Below, piece after piece: positions 1 through 5,935 of a stretch of DNA of 8,306 bases. The first letter of the stretch is position 1, and the number at the start of each line of letters is the position of its first letter. The position numbers and the translations under genes are program-made. Source of the stretch: Phycisphaerae bacterium (GTDB taxonomy: Bacteria > Planctomycetota > Phycisphaerae > Sedimentisphaerales > SG8-4); the NCBI GenBank assembly GCA_030613765.1, contig JAUWLI010000114.1:1-8306 (forward strand), read 5' to 3'. The notes below the pieces were generated by a model that made no database searches, was not told the DNA's origin, and was given only the letters and a program-made list of their open reading frames with translations.

Positions 1-1896
1 CAACTGTTCGAGATGCTTGGGCTTGACCCGCTGCCGGAAAAGACTGACCTCAAGCCCGTAATAACCGGCAAGGTTGAGCACGATGAGTTTACCGTCGAGA
101 AGATTCATTATCAATCTCGGCCCGGACTTTATGTGACGGGCAACTTATACATACCGAAAGGTCTTGAAAAGCCGGCGCCGACGGTTTTTTATGTATGCGG
201 TCATGGTCGTATCAAGAAAGACGGTATCAGCTATGGGAACAAGGCCCGGTATCAGCACCATGCAGCCTGGTTTGCACGACATGGCTACGTCTGTTTTATC
301 ATTGACACGCTGCAACTCGGTGAGATTGAAGGCATCCATCATGGCACGTACCGATATAAGATGTGGTGGTGGAACAGCCGAGGCTTTACTTCTGCCAGCG
401 TCGAAGCATGGAACTGTATTCGTGCTCTGGATTATCTTGAAACGCGCAAAGAAGTGGACAAGGACCGCATTGGCGTTACCGGAAGGTCCGGCGGCGGTGC
501 GTACAGTTGGTGGATTACGACCCTCGACGAACGTATCAAGGTAGCTGTGCCTGTAGCTGGCATTACAGACCTTCAAAATCACGTTGTGTTTGGCTGTGTT
601 GAGGGACACTGCGATTGTATGTACATTGTCAATACTTACCGGTGGGATTACCCTCTCCTGGCTGCGATTGTTGCACCCCGACCGCTTCTTATCTCCAATA
701 GCGACAAAGATAATATTTTCCCATTAGACGGTGTCGTTCGGCTGCATGAAAAAGTGCGGAATATCTACAGGCTGTACAACGCCGAGAAGAACCTGGGTCT
801 GCACATAACCGAAGGACCACACAAAGATACTCAGGAAATGCGCATCCATGCCTTTGTATGGTTTAATCGTTTTCTAAAGGATGAGAATCCGCTTATTGAC
901 AAGCCGGCCGTGGCTTTTTTCGAGGCGGAGCAGCTCAAGGTTTTCGACAAGCTGCCTGCCGACCAGATAAACACCAAGATACATGAATCATTTGTTGCCA
1001 AGGCCCCTCCGCCATCGGTGCCGCAATCAGCCGGCGAATGGGAAAAGCAGCGCAAGACCTGGATGAAATCTCTTCGGGAAAAGTCGTTTCGCGGCTGGCC
1101 TTCTGAAGCGGATGCAGGTCCGCTCGACATAAAACCCGTATTCTCTGTTGAGAAACACGGCATTCGCTTTAGCACATACGATTTTACAAGCCAGCCACAC
1201 GTTCGTCTGCGATTGTACACGGCTCATCGTGCCGGGCTCAAAAAGGCGGAGATGGTTATGTTTGATGTGTTAGATGAACGGGGATGGAAAGAATGGTTGG
1301 CTGCTATGCGAGTGGGATTTGCCAACGAACTAAACGACCAGACACTGCCAGAGGTAGATAATAACGCTTTCAAGAGTAAACAAGAGTTTTTCAAAAATAC
1401 GAAACGTGTAATGGCATACTTTGCACCGCGTGGCATCGGACCGACTGCCTGGAATCCGGATGAACGCAAGCAAACACAAATCCGTCGACGGTTTATGCTG
1501 CTGGGACAAACACTTGACGGTATGAGGGTGTGGGACGTGCGACGCGCGATTCAGGCAGTACGGACAATCGATTCGCTGAGTGACACACCGATACAACTGC
1601 GAGGCAAAAAGAACATAACCGGCATCGTTTTGTACGCTTCCTTGTTTGAGCCCGGTATTGCCCGGCTTGACCTATGGGATCTACCAAACTCACACCGTGA
1701 CGGGCCGACCTTCCTCAACGTGCTGCGGTATCTGGATATGCCACAGGCCGTGGCAATGGCAGCCGAATACAGCCGGGTAAGACTCTATCAGAAAGACGAA
1801 TCCGGATGGCAGTTCCCACAAGCCGTTGCCAACAAACTTGGTTGGCCGGAAAAGCAATTGCAGGTCTTGACGATATCGACCAAGAGCGAGCTTTAA
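1..1896 (+). CDS. Acetyl-xylan-esterase-like alpha/beta hydrolase, 5' partial
   Basis: Probable carbohydrate esterase that removes acyl groups from polysaccharide or sugar esters. The frame is open to the left edge (codons for QLFE precede the first Met at 13), and relatives carry conserved sequence upstream, so the true start is outside the window. Numbering from Met13, the first catalytic domain (about 25-290) has the nucleophile elbow GRSGGG with Ser159, an acid in NSDKDNIFP (Asp233 most likely) and His270 in the EGPHKD motif. A GHCDCM motif (198-203) is, as I recall, typical of a planctomycete esterase family. A linker rich in charge and proline follows (about 320-370). The second half (about 370-627) resembles a degenerate hydrolase domain: it has a GQTLDGMRVWDVRRAI helix but no GxSxG where a nucleophile would be expected. 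The next gene begins 21 bases after the stop, so they are probably one operon. The exact ester substrate cannot be read from sequence. Confidence 0.85.
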   Translation, partial: QLFEMLGLDPLPEKTDLKPVITGKVEHDEFTVEKIHYQSRPGLYVTGNLYIPKGLEKPAPTVFYVCGHGRIKKDGISYGNKARYQHHAAWFARHGYVCFIIDTLQLGEIEGIHHGTYRYKMWWWNSRGFTSASVEAWNCIRALDYLETRKEVDKDRIGVTGRSGGGAYSWWITTLDERIKVAVPVAGITDLQNHVVFGCVEGHCDCMYIVNTYRWDYPLLAAIVAPRPLLISNSDKDNIFPLDGVVRLHEKVRNIYRLYNAEKNLGLHITEGPHKDTQEMRIHAFVWFNRFLKDENPLIDKPAVAFFEAEQLKVFDKLPADQINTKIHESFVAKAPPPSVPQSAGEWEKQRKTWMKSLREKSFRGWPSEADAGPLDIKPVFSVEKHGIRFSTYDFTSQPHVRLRLYTAHRAGLKKAEMVMFDVLDERGWKEWLAAMRVGFANELNDQTLPEVDNNAFKSKQEFFKNTKRVMAYFAPRGIGPTAWNPDERKQTQIRRRFMLLGQTLDGMRVWDVRRAIQAVRTIDSLSDTPIQLRGKKNITGIVLYASLFEPGIARLDLWDLPNSHRDGPTFLNVLRYLDMPQAVAMAAEYSRVRLYQKDESGWQFPQAVANKLGWPEKQLQVLTISTKSEL

Positions 1897-1917
1897 TCTT
1901 TGACTTTGGGATTTATT

Positions 1918-3117
1918 ATGAAAAGACGTGAATTTCTTAAAGCGGCGGTTAGTACCACCTTTCTTCCCTTATGGAGTTGGGCCAAAGAAATACCAAGCGA
2001 CCTTAAGATCACACGAATTGTCGGTTTCGATCTGGTTAGCGAACGTTCAAAACTGGTCGGCAAGAACTCGCGGCTCGATGTGCACGGCAGACGAGCAACC
2101 GACCGGATGGTTCGGCTTTTCACGAATGTTGGCCTGGAAGGAATCGGTAACTGTCGCGCAGGAAAAAAGGAACTTGCCCAACTGTTAGGAAAGAATCCAT
2201 TCGAGTTTTACACGAGTTCAAATCGGAGGATGATCTGCCCGATGGGTACCGGTACGATGCCGCTGTGGGATTTAATTGGGAAGGTTTTGAAAAAGCCAGT
2301 TTATGAATTGCTGGGCGGAGCAGGACCTAAACGGGTTCCTGTTTATGACGGTTCGATTTACTTCAGCGACTTACTTGAAGAATATACAAACAAGCCATTG
2401 GATCGGTTCAAAGAAGAAATCGATATGGGGATGGCTATTGGGCATCGCGCTTTCAAAGTGAAAATCGGGCGAGGAGCCAAGTGGATGCAGCCCAAAGAAG
2501 GTTACGCTCGTGATGTGGAGGTACTGAAAACCATCCGCCAGCACGCCGGGCCCAAGGTCCTCGTCGGAGTGGATGCCAACAACGGTTATGATTTGGCGAA
2601 GACTAAACGGCTCATGGAGGAGCTACCCGACTATAATTTTACCTTCCTGGAAGAAATGTTTCCAGAGCACATAGAGACATATCTGGAACTTAAGCGTTTT
2701 ATACGTCAGCATGGCTGGAAAACCCTTATTGCAGACGGAGAAACTCAGAGCAAACTGGATGCTTACAAACCATTCATCAAGGCTCGTGCAATCGATGTAT
2801 TTCAGGGGGACATGAATCGCTTTGGCTTTGAAGGCATCCTGACCGAGGCCGACTGGTGCAGGCCTCAAGGATTGCGAGTAGCCCCTCACAACTGGGGCTC
2901 TCTCGTTGGTTATTATATGCAGCTGCATGTTGGTCGTGCTATCACCAATTTCTATAGGGCTGAACATGATCCCCTTTCTACTGCGGTACTCATCGCGGAC
3001 GGGTACGAAATCCGGAACGGCTCGTCCAGCGTCCCGGATGCGCCGGGATTCGGCCTGAAAATTGACGAAGACAAGTTTGCCGCGAAGGCGCGAATAAACT
3101 TCGATCTCAAGACTTAA
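1918..3117 (+). CDS. Tat-exported enolase-superfamily (MR/MLE-type) enzyme
   Basis: A 399-residue member of the mandelate racemase/muconate lactonizing enzyme group, which abstracts a proton next to a carboxylate using a divalent metal; many members are sugar-acid dehydratases. The ATG at 1918 is chosen because it puts the twin-arginine motif KRREFLKAA at residue 2; a TTG at 1900 is in frame but would bury the signal. After the signal (about 1-23) comes a capping domain (about 30-135), then the barrel. Visible residues are the KxK pair Lys180/Lys182, metal ligands Asp219 (VDANNG), Glu245 (LEEMFP) and Glu275 (ADGET), and the base His324 (VAPHNWG) with probable partner Asp298. All key positions appear intact, so it should be active. 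No good Shine-Dalgarno is seen, which suggests coupling to the esterase just upstream. The MR subgroup and export are well supported; the substrate is not determinable here. Confidence 0.9.
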   Translation: MKRREFLKAAVSTTFLPLWSWAKEIPSDLKITRIVGFDLVSERSKLVGKNSRLDVHGRRATDRMVRLFTNVGLEGIGNCRAGKKELAQLLGKNPFEFYTSSNRRMICPMGTGTMPLWDLIGKVLKKPVYELLGGAGPKRVPVYDGSIYFSDLLEEYTNKPLDRFKEEIDMGMAIGHRAFKVKIGRGAKWMQPKEGYARDVEVLKTIRQHAGPKVLVGVDANNGYDLAKTKRLMEELPDYNFTFLEEMFPEHIETYLELKRFIRQHGWKTLIADGETQSKLDAYKPFIKARAIDVFQGDMNRFGFEGILTEADWCRPQGLRVAPHNWGSLVGYYMQLHVGRAITNFYRAEHDPLSTAVLIADGYEIRNGSSSVPDAPGFGLKIDEDKFAAKARINFDLKT

Positions 3118-3260
3118 AAAGGCTTCGGTATCTCGTCTTTGCAAGAAATTCTTCCATTAGGTGTAACCTTTCAGCGTAAGCATCCACTATCCTGTTAGAA
3201 GTGCCTTTGTAGGGGCACGAAAACGCAACAAAATCACAGATGTAGAGAAAGGAACTGAAA
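3118..3260. other. Intergenic region with hairpin and weak promoter candidate
   Basis: No gene is seen here. A stem-loop at 3201-3218 pairs GTGCC with GGCAC around an 8-base loop. It has no T-tract, so it may be a processing or leader structure rather than an intrinsic terminator. A weak sigma-70-like pair, TTGCAA (3139-3144) and TGTAAC (3162-3167) with a 17-base spacer, could drive the downstream secreted-protein gene. Each hexamer matches only four of six consensus bases. Confidence 0.3.
3244..3253 (+). promoter_or_regulatory. Ribosome binding site of the Arg/Gly-rich secreted protein
   Basis: A purine run ending in AAAGGA lies 7 bases before the ATG at 3261. This fixes the start and shows that the low-complexity frame is genuinely translated. 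Confidence 0.7.
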
Positions 3261-4019
3261 ATGAAGAAGACAGGATGTAAAGTAGCGATTCTAATTCTGC
3301 TGGCCGTGCTGGTGTTGAGCACGCAGGCACTTGCTGCTCGCGGTGGTCGAGGTCGCGGTGGAAATCGCGGCCCTGCGTTTGGCGCGGGTATGGGCAGAAT
3401 GGGCCAAGGCAGTCAAGGTAGAGGCATGGGCAGATGGGACCAAGGCTTTCAAGGCAGAGGTTTGGGTCCATGTGGTCAGGGCTTTCAAGGCAGAGGCCAG
3501 GGAATGCAAGCCGGTAGAGGCCAGGGAATGCGTGCCGGTAGAGGCCAGGGAATGCAAGGCGGCAGAGGCCAGGGAATGCGTGCCGGCAGAGGCCAGAGAA
3601 TGCAAGGCGGCAGAGGTCAGAGAATGCAAGGCGGCAGAGGTCAGGGAATGCAGCGCAAAGGTATGATGGGCAACCAGTGCCTATTTATGCAACAAAGAGG
3701 TGGGATGGGTATGCGGGGCGCGGGTCTTCGCCCCAGAGGCATGGACAGGCCAGGCCCGGGTGGCCCTCCCGAAGGTATGGGCAGACCCGGCCAAGGTTTC
3801 CGAGGTAGAGGTATGGGCAGGCCAGGTCCGGGTGGACCACCTGAAGGTATAAAAAGACCAGGTCGCGGTGGACCTGGCGAAGATGTAGACCAGCCAAGTC
3901 CTCCGATGCCACACAGAGGCATGGGCAGACGAGGCCAAGGCTTCCAAGGTATGGGTATGGGTATGGGTCGAGGCCCAGGTTTCCGGGGCATGGATCAGGA
4001 CTTGGAACCTAACGAATGA
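3261..4019 (+). CDS. Secreted Arg/Gly/Gln/Met-rich repeat protein
   Basis: A 252-residue low-complexity protein of unknown function. The N-terminus is a clear signal peptide: Lys-Lys, a hydrophobic run at about 7-20, and an ALA-A cleavage site near 25/26. Cys6 precedes the hydrophobic core, so it is not a lipobox. The mature part is almost entirely Gly, Arg, Gln, Met and Pro. Residues 30-77 carry loose GQGFQGRGxG repeats, 78-133 are seven 8-residue units of the form RGQGMQxG, and 163-206 hold RPGPGGPPEG blocks 24 residues apart. The last segment contains MPHRGMGRRG. No folded domain is evident; it is probably disordered, and abundant Met plus one His could bind soft metals. Its own ribosome site and the hairpin after it suggest a separate transcript from the sigma cassette. 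The other open frames on both strands here are by-products of the repeats. I do not recognise a named family. Confidence 0.8.
   Translation: MKKTGCKVAILILLAVLVLSTQALAARGGRGRGGNRGPAFGAGMGRMGQGSQGRGMGRWDQGFQGRGLGPCGQGFQGRGQGMQAGRGQGMRAGRGQGMQGGRGQGMRAGRGQRMQGGRGQRMQGGRGQGMQRKGMMGNQCLFMQQRGGMGMRGAGLRPRGMDRPGPGGPPEGMGRPGQGFRGRGMGRPGPGGPPEGIKRPGRGGPGEDVDQPSPPMPHRGMGRRGQGFQGMGMGMGRGPGFRGMDQDLEPNE
3492..3659 (+). repeat. Seven 24-bp in-frame tandem repeats
   Basis: Units start at 3492, 3516, 3540, 3564, 3588, 3612 and 3636. Each begins AGAGGYCAGRGAATGC, and the last unit diverges in its final third. The period is a multiple of three, so changes in copy number keep the reading frame and change protein length by 8 residues. 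Near-identity at the DNA level points to recent slippage or recombination. Confidence 0.95.
3747..3848 (+). repeat. Second repeat type, RPGPGGPPEG blocks
   Basis: Two copies encoding RPGPGGPPEG (3747-3776 and 3819-3848) lie 72 bases apart, separated by a GMGRPGQGFRGRGM-like spacer. A degenerate third copy (RPGRGGPGED) begins at 3855. This older, more diverged array is distinct from the 24-bp one. Confidence 0.8.
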
Positions 4020-4087
4020 ACGTCAACGCTCCTGCTGAAACAATATGTCGGGAGCAACGCAACAAGGAAGGAATACTAATAAATATC

Positions 4088-4127
4088 GAGACCCCGCCGA
4101 TGAACCGCTTGTCGACGGGGTTCTCTT
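4088..4127 (+). terminator. Hairpin, possible terminator of the repeat-protein gene
   Basis: ACCCCG (4091-4096) pairs with CGGGGT (4116-4121). It is extended inward by CGA/TCG after one mismatch and outward by GAG/CTC across a bulged T, and is followed by TTCCC. The stem is strong but the T-tract is short, so termination is likely but not certain. It separates the secreted-protein gene from the sigma cassette. Confidence 0.5.
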
Positions 4128-4313
4128 CCCATAGCAAGGCGGCAAATGGGCTGAAAAGTATACAGAAATTGAATTGAAAAGTTGCGTATGGTAGTATATC
4201 CTCAATATATAGTTTTCCCAATTTCCCCGGGCACGGCTCTTAGGCTTCAAGTAGAAGGGCTTTTGGCCGAACTGGTACGCCGGGCCACAGAGTCATTGTC
4301 CACATCAGAAAAC

Positions 4314-4320
4314 AGGGAGG
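4314..4320 (+). promoter_or_regulatory. Strong Shine-Dalgarno deciding the sigma factor start
   Basis: AGGGAGG lies 8 bases before the GTG at 4329. The in-frame ATG at 4341 is 20 bases away, and the in-frame ATG at 4182 has no comparable site. This favours the GTG start. Confidence 0.7.
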
Positions 4321-4328
4321 ATGCCACG

Positions 4329-4889
4329 GTGCATGTTGCAATGGGCGTTGAGGATGTTCGCCAAAGCCTTCAGGGCGACCCAGAGGCGTATCGGCGACTG
4401 ATTGAGCGGCACCAGGAGTACATCGGACGAGTGTTGTGGCGTTTCAGCCGAGATCGCCGTGTACATGAGGAACTTGTGCAGGACGTCTTCGTCGAGGCAT
4501 ACTTGAGTCTCGGCCACTACCGCGGAAAAGCACCTTTTGTTCATTGGCTTTCACGAATCGCCACTCGCGTTGGGTATCGCTACTGGAAACAGATTGACCG
4601 CCAGAAGAATAGAGAAAGCTTCACGGTGGAGGAATGGGACCAGTTGCCTTGTGACTCCGGGGAGAATATCGATGCCAGCCAGGCGGCCGCGTTAGTTCAC
4701 CGATTACTTGGACAACTACCGCCCCGCGATCGGTTGGTCCTGACCCTGCGCTACATAGAGGAATGCGATGTGGCCGAAACTGCCCAACGGACAGGATGGA
4801 CCAAAAGTATGGTCAAGGTCCAGACGTGGCGTGCGAGAAAGAAATTAGAAAAGCTTTTTACCGAGGCGGAAAAGGAGAACATAATATGA
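4329..4889 (+). CDS. ECF-type RNA polymerase sigma factor
   Basis: A 186-residue sigma-70 family regulator of the extracytoplasmic function type, which directs RNA polymerase to stress or metal-response promoters. Numbering from GTG 4329, region sigma2 spans about 20-92, with ELVQDVFVEAYLSL (region 2.2, core binding) and FVHWLSRIATRVGYRYWKQI (2.3-2.4, -10 recognition). After a short acidic linker, sigma4 spans about 118-176: LPPRDRLVLTLRYIEE followed by the helix-turn-helix AETAQRTGWTKSMVKVQTWRARKKL (-35 recognition). No extra C-terminal domain is present. The GTG start is preferred over the in-frame ATG at 4182 because of its Shine-Dalgarno and because 186 residues is normal ECF length. Its TGA overlaps the ATG of the next gene. 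The neighbours suggest control by a membrane anti-sigma unit, as with CnrH, but a specific ECF group cannot be assigned by eye. Confidence 0.92.
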   Translation: MHVAMGVEDVRQSLQGDPEAYRRLIERHQEYIGRVLWRFSRDRRVHEELVQDVFVEAYLSLGHYRGKAPFVHWLSRIATRVGYRYWKQIDRQKNRESFTVEEWDQLPCDSGENIDASQAAALVHRLLGQLPPRDRLVLTLRYIEECDVAETAQRTGWTKSMVKVQTWRARKKLEKLFTEAEKENII

Positions 4890-5152
4890 GAAACGAAGAT
4901 CGATTTGAAATTCTGGCAGCACGAGCCCGCGGCGAAACACCTCCTGGCGTAGATGTAGCCGGTCGAGTGATCGCAATCCTCACCGCCGAACAAGACCGCC
5001 TCGACCGAATTACGGAGAGGCCTTTGATGTGGCTGGCTGTGCTTTCTTCAGCAGCAGCCGTCCCTGCCACGGTACTGGCAATCGTTGCCTACTACACGTG
5101 GGTTGACCCGTTATTTGAAATATCACAGGCAATTGCATGGGTGATACAATGA
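4886..5152 (+). CDS. Small single-span membrane protein, probable anti-sigma factor (CnrY-like by position)
   Basis: An 88-residue protein with a charged N-terminal cytoplasmic segment (1-46, with FEILAARARGETPPG), one transmembrane span (about 47-72) and a short tail that would lie outside the membrane. The ATG overlaps the TGA of the sigma gene (ATGA at 4886-4889) and has its own AAGGAG 8 bases upstream. Its size, topology and position fit a membrane anti-sigma that grips the sigma factor with a short helical N-terminus, as CnrY (about 95 residues) does with CnrH. It has no Cys or His at all, so it is not a zinc-binding (ZAS, HxxxCxxC) anti-sigma. The anti-sigma role is inference from context; sequence similarity to CnrY is not evident by eye. 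Confidence 0.75.
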   Translation: MRNEDRFEILAARARGETPPGVDVAGRVIAILTAEQDRLDRITERPLMWLAVLSSAAAVPATVLAIVAYYTWVDPLFEISQAIAWVIQ

Positions 5153-5751
5153 AACAAACAGAAACAACCGACAATCGGACCACACACTATATGCGACGAT
5201 TACATCGCCGGCGAATGGCCCTTTTCGGCTTGGTCATCCTGCTGGCCGGCAGCGTCATCGGCGCCGCCTCGATAATGATTGTGGCCCCGCCCCACAGGCT
5301 AACCAGACCCCTACGGCCTCCGGAAATTGCTGTCAAAAGCCTACTGCCTAACCTGGAGCGCTGCTTGCACCTTACTCCCGAACAGCGCGAAGAGATCGAG
5401 CCCATCCTGCAAGGGCATATGCAGAAGCTTGACGATATCCGCGCCAATGCCCGCTTGGAGATCGACGAAACCCTGGGGCAAATGAATGAAGATATCACTG
5501 CGGTGCTCTCCGAAGAACAGAAGCAAATCTGGCAGCGGAGGTTCCAACGTCTTCAGCGGCAGTTCCGTCCTCCCGGAAGGGGACCGGGCGAAGGAGGCCG
5601 ACACCGTGGAGGCCCGCAGGAACGCATGCGTAGGGGGCCCGGGCCCTTCGGCCCCGGGCGACGCCCAGACAGACCCAATATGCCCCACAATGGCATGCGT
5701 CGCGGCATGATGCCAAGGAGATATGAAAATAACGCAAACGAGGACATGTGA
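5149..5751 (+). CDS. Membrane-anchored CpxP/Spy/CnrX-type sensor with Arg/Gly/Pro-rich tail
   Basis: A 200-residue protein with a basic cytoplasmic N-terminus (MRRLHRRRM), one transmembrane anchor (about 24-46) and an extracytoplasmic helical domain (about 60-140). The domain carries two LTxxQ-type motifs, LTPEQ (75-79) and LSEEQ (120-124), the hallmark of the CpxP/Spy/CnrX-ZraP class of periplasmic chaperones and metal sensors. His74, His90-Met91 and several Glu could bind metal. The tail (about 138-200) is rich in Arg, Gly, Pro and Met and includes MPHNGMRRGMMPRR, resembling the secreted protein at 3261-4019. The start at 5149 overlaps the previous stop (ATGA); an in-frame ATG at 5137 is the alternative. 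It probably modulates the small membrane protein, and through it the sigma factor. What it senses is unknown. Confidence 0.82.
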   Translation: MKQTETTDNRTTHYMRRLHRRRMALFGLVILLAGSVIGAASIMIVAPPHRLTRPLRPPEIAVKSLLPNLERCLHLTPEQREEIEPILQGHMQKLDDIRANARLEIDETLGQMNEDITAVLSEEQKQIWQRRFQRLQRQFRPPGRGPGEGGRHRGGPQERMRRGPGPFGPGRRPDRPNMPHNGMRRGMMPRRYENNANEDM

Positions 5752-5935
5752 ATCATTTATGGACAACTGAATGTAAATTTACTGATTTAAAGCAGAAGAG
5801 AAGTCTGAAAGGGGTGGGACGGAAATTGTGTCGGCTACCGGTTACTTATAAATACGGTGCCGATACCTTTACTGGGAATACAAGTGAATAAATTGGAAAA
5901 TATTGCGAGAACGTAAAAATCGCAGTTGGCTTGAT
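5752..5935. other. Convergent intergenic region with hairpin
   Basis: It lies between the 3' ends of the sensor gene and the minus-strand FHA gene. No coding signal is seen; its only clear structure is the stem-loop at 5831-5863 (separate entry). Confidence 0.6.
5831..5863. terminator. Stem-loop between convergent genes, possible shared terminator
   Basis: TCGGC-T-ACCG (5831-5840) pairs with CGGT-GCCGA (5855-5863): nine base pairs with one bulged T and a 14-base AT-rich loop. It sits 79 bases past the sensor stop and 72 bases past the FHA gene stop. T-tracts are weak on both sides, so it could also be an RNA-stabilising end. Confidence 0.45.

Larger units (their letters stand above)
4020..4328. 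other. Intergenic leader upstream of the sigma cassette
   Basis: No convincing gene is seen. The region holds the GC hairpin at 4088-4127 (separate entry), followed by an AT-rich stretch. A possible promoter there is TTGAAA (4174-4179), a 17-base spacer and TATCCT (4197-4202); the -10 matches only four of six bases. The frame of the sigma gene is open through 4182-4328, but the encoded residues look unlike sigma sequence, and the real start appears to be the GTG at 4329. Confidence 0.35.

Noticed and set aside
1900..1917. TTG start for the enolase-superfamily protein
   Set aside because: It would place six residues before the twin-arginine signal; ATG 1918 gives a normal Tat N-terminus.
3261..3290. 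Lipoprotein signal at Cys6 of the secreted repeat protein
   Set aside because: The Cys precedes the hydrophobic core rather than following it, so it cannot be a lipobox.
3492..3659. CRISPR-like direct repeats
   Set aside because: The 24-bp units abut with no spacers, keep one reading frame and lie inside a signal-peptide protein.
3291..3991. Long open frames on the opposite strand and in another plus frame across the repeat gene
   Set aside because: Repeats with a period divisible by three keep several frames open; none has a ribosome site, signal or recognisable domain.
4045..4134. A 29-codon frame (ATG at 4045) upstream of the sigma gene
   Set aside because: It has no ribosome binding site and spans the hairpin; it is probably chance.
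4886..5152. Zinc-binding (ZAS-type) anti-sigma factor
   Set aside because: The protein has no Cys or His, so the HxxxCxxC motif is absent.
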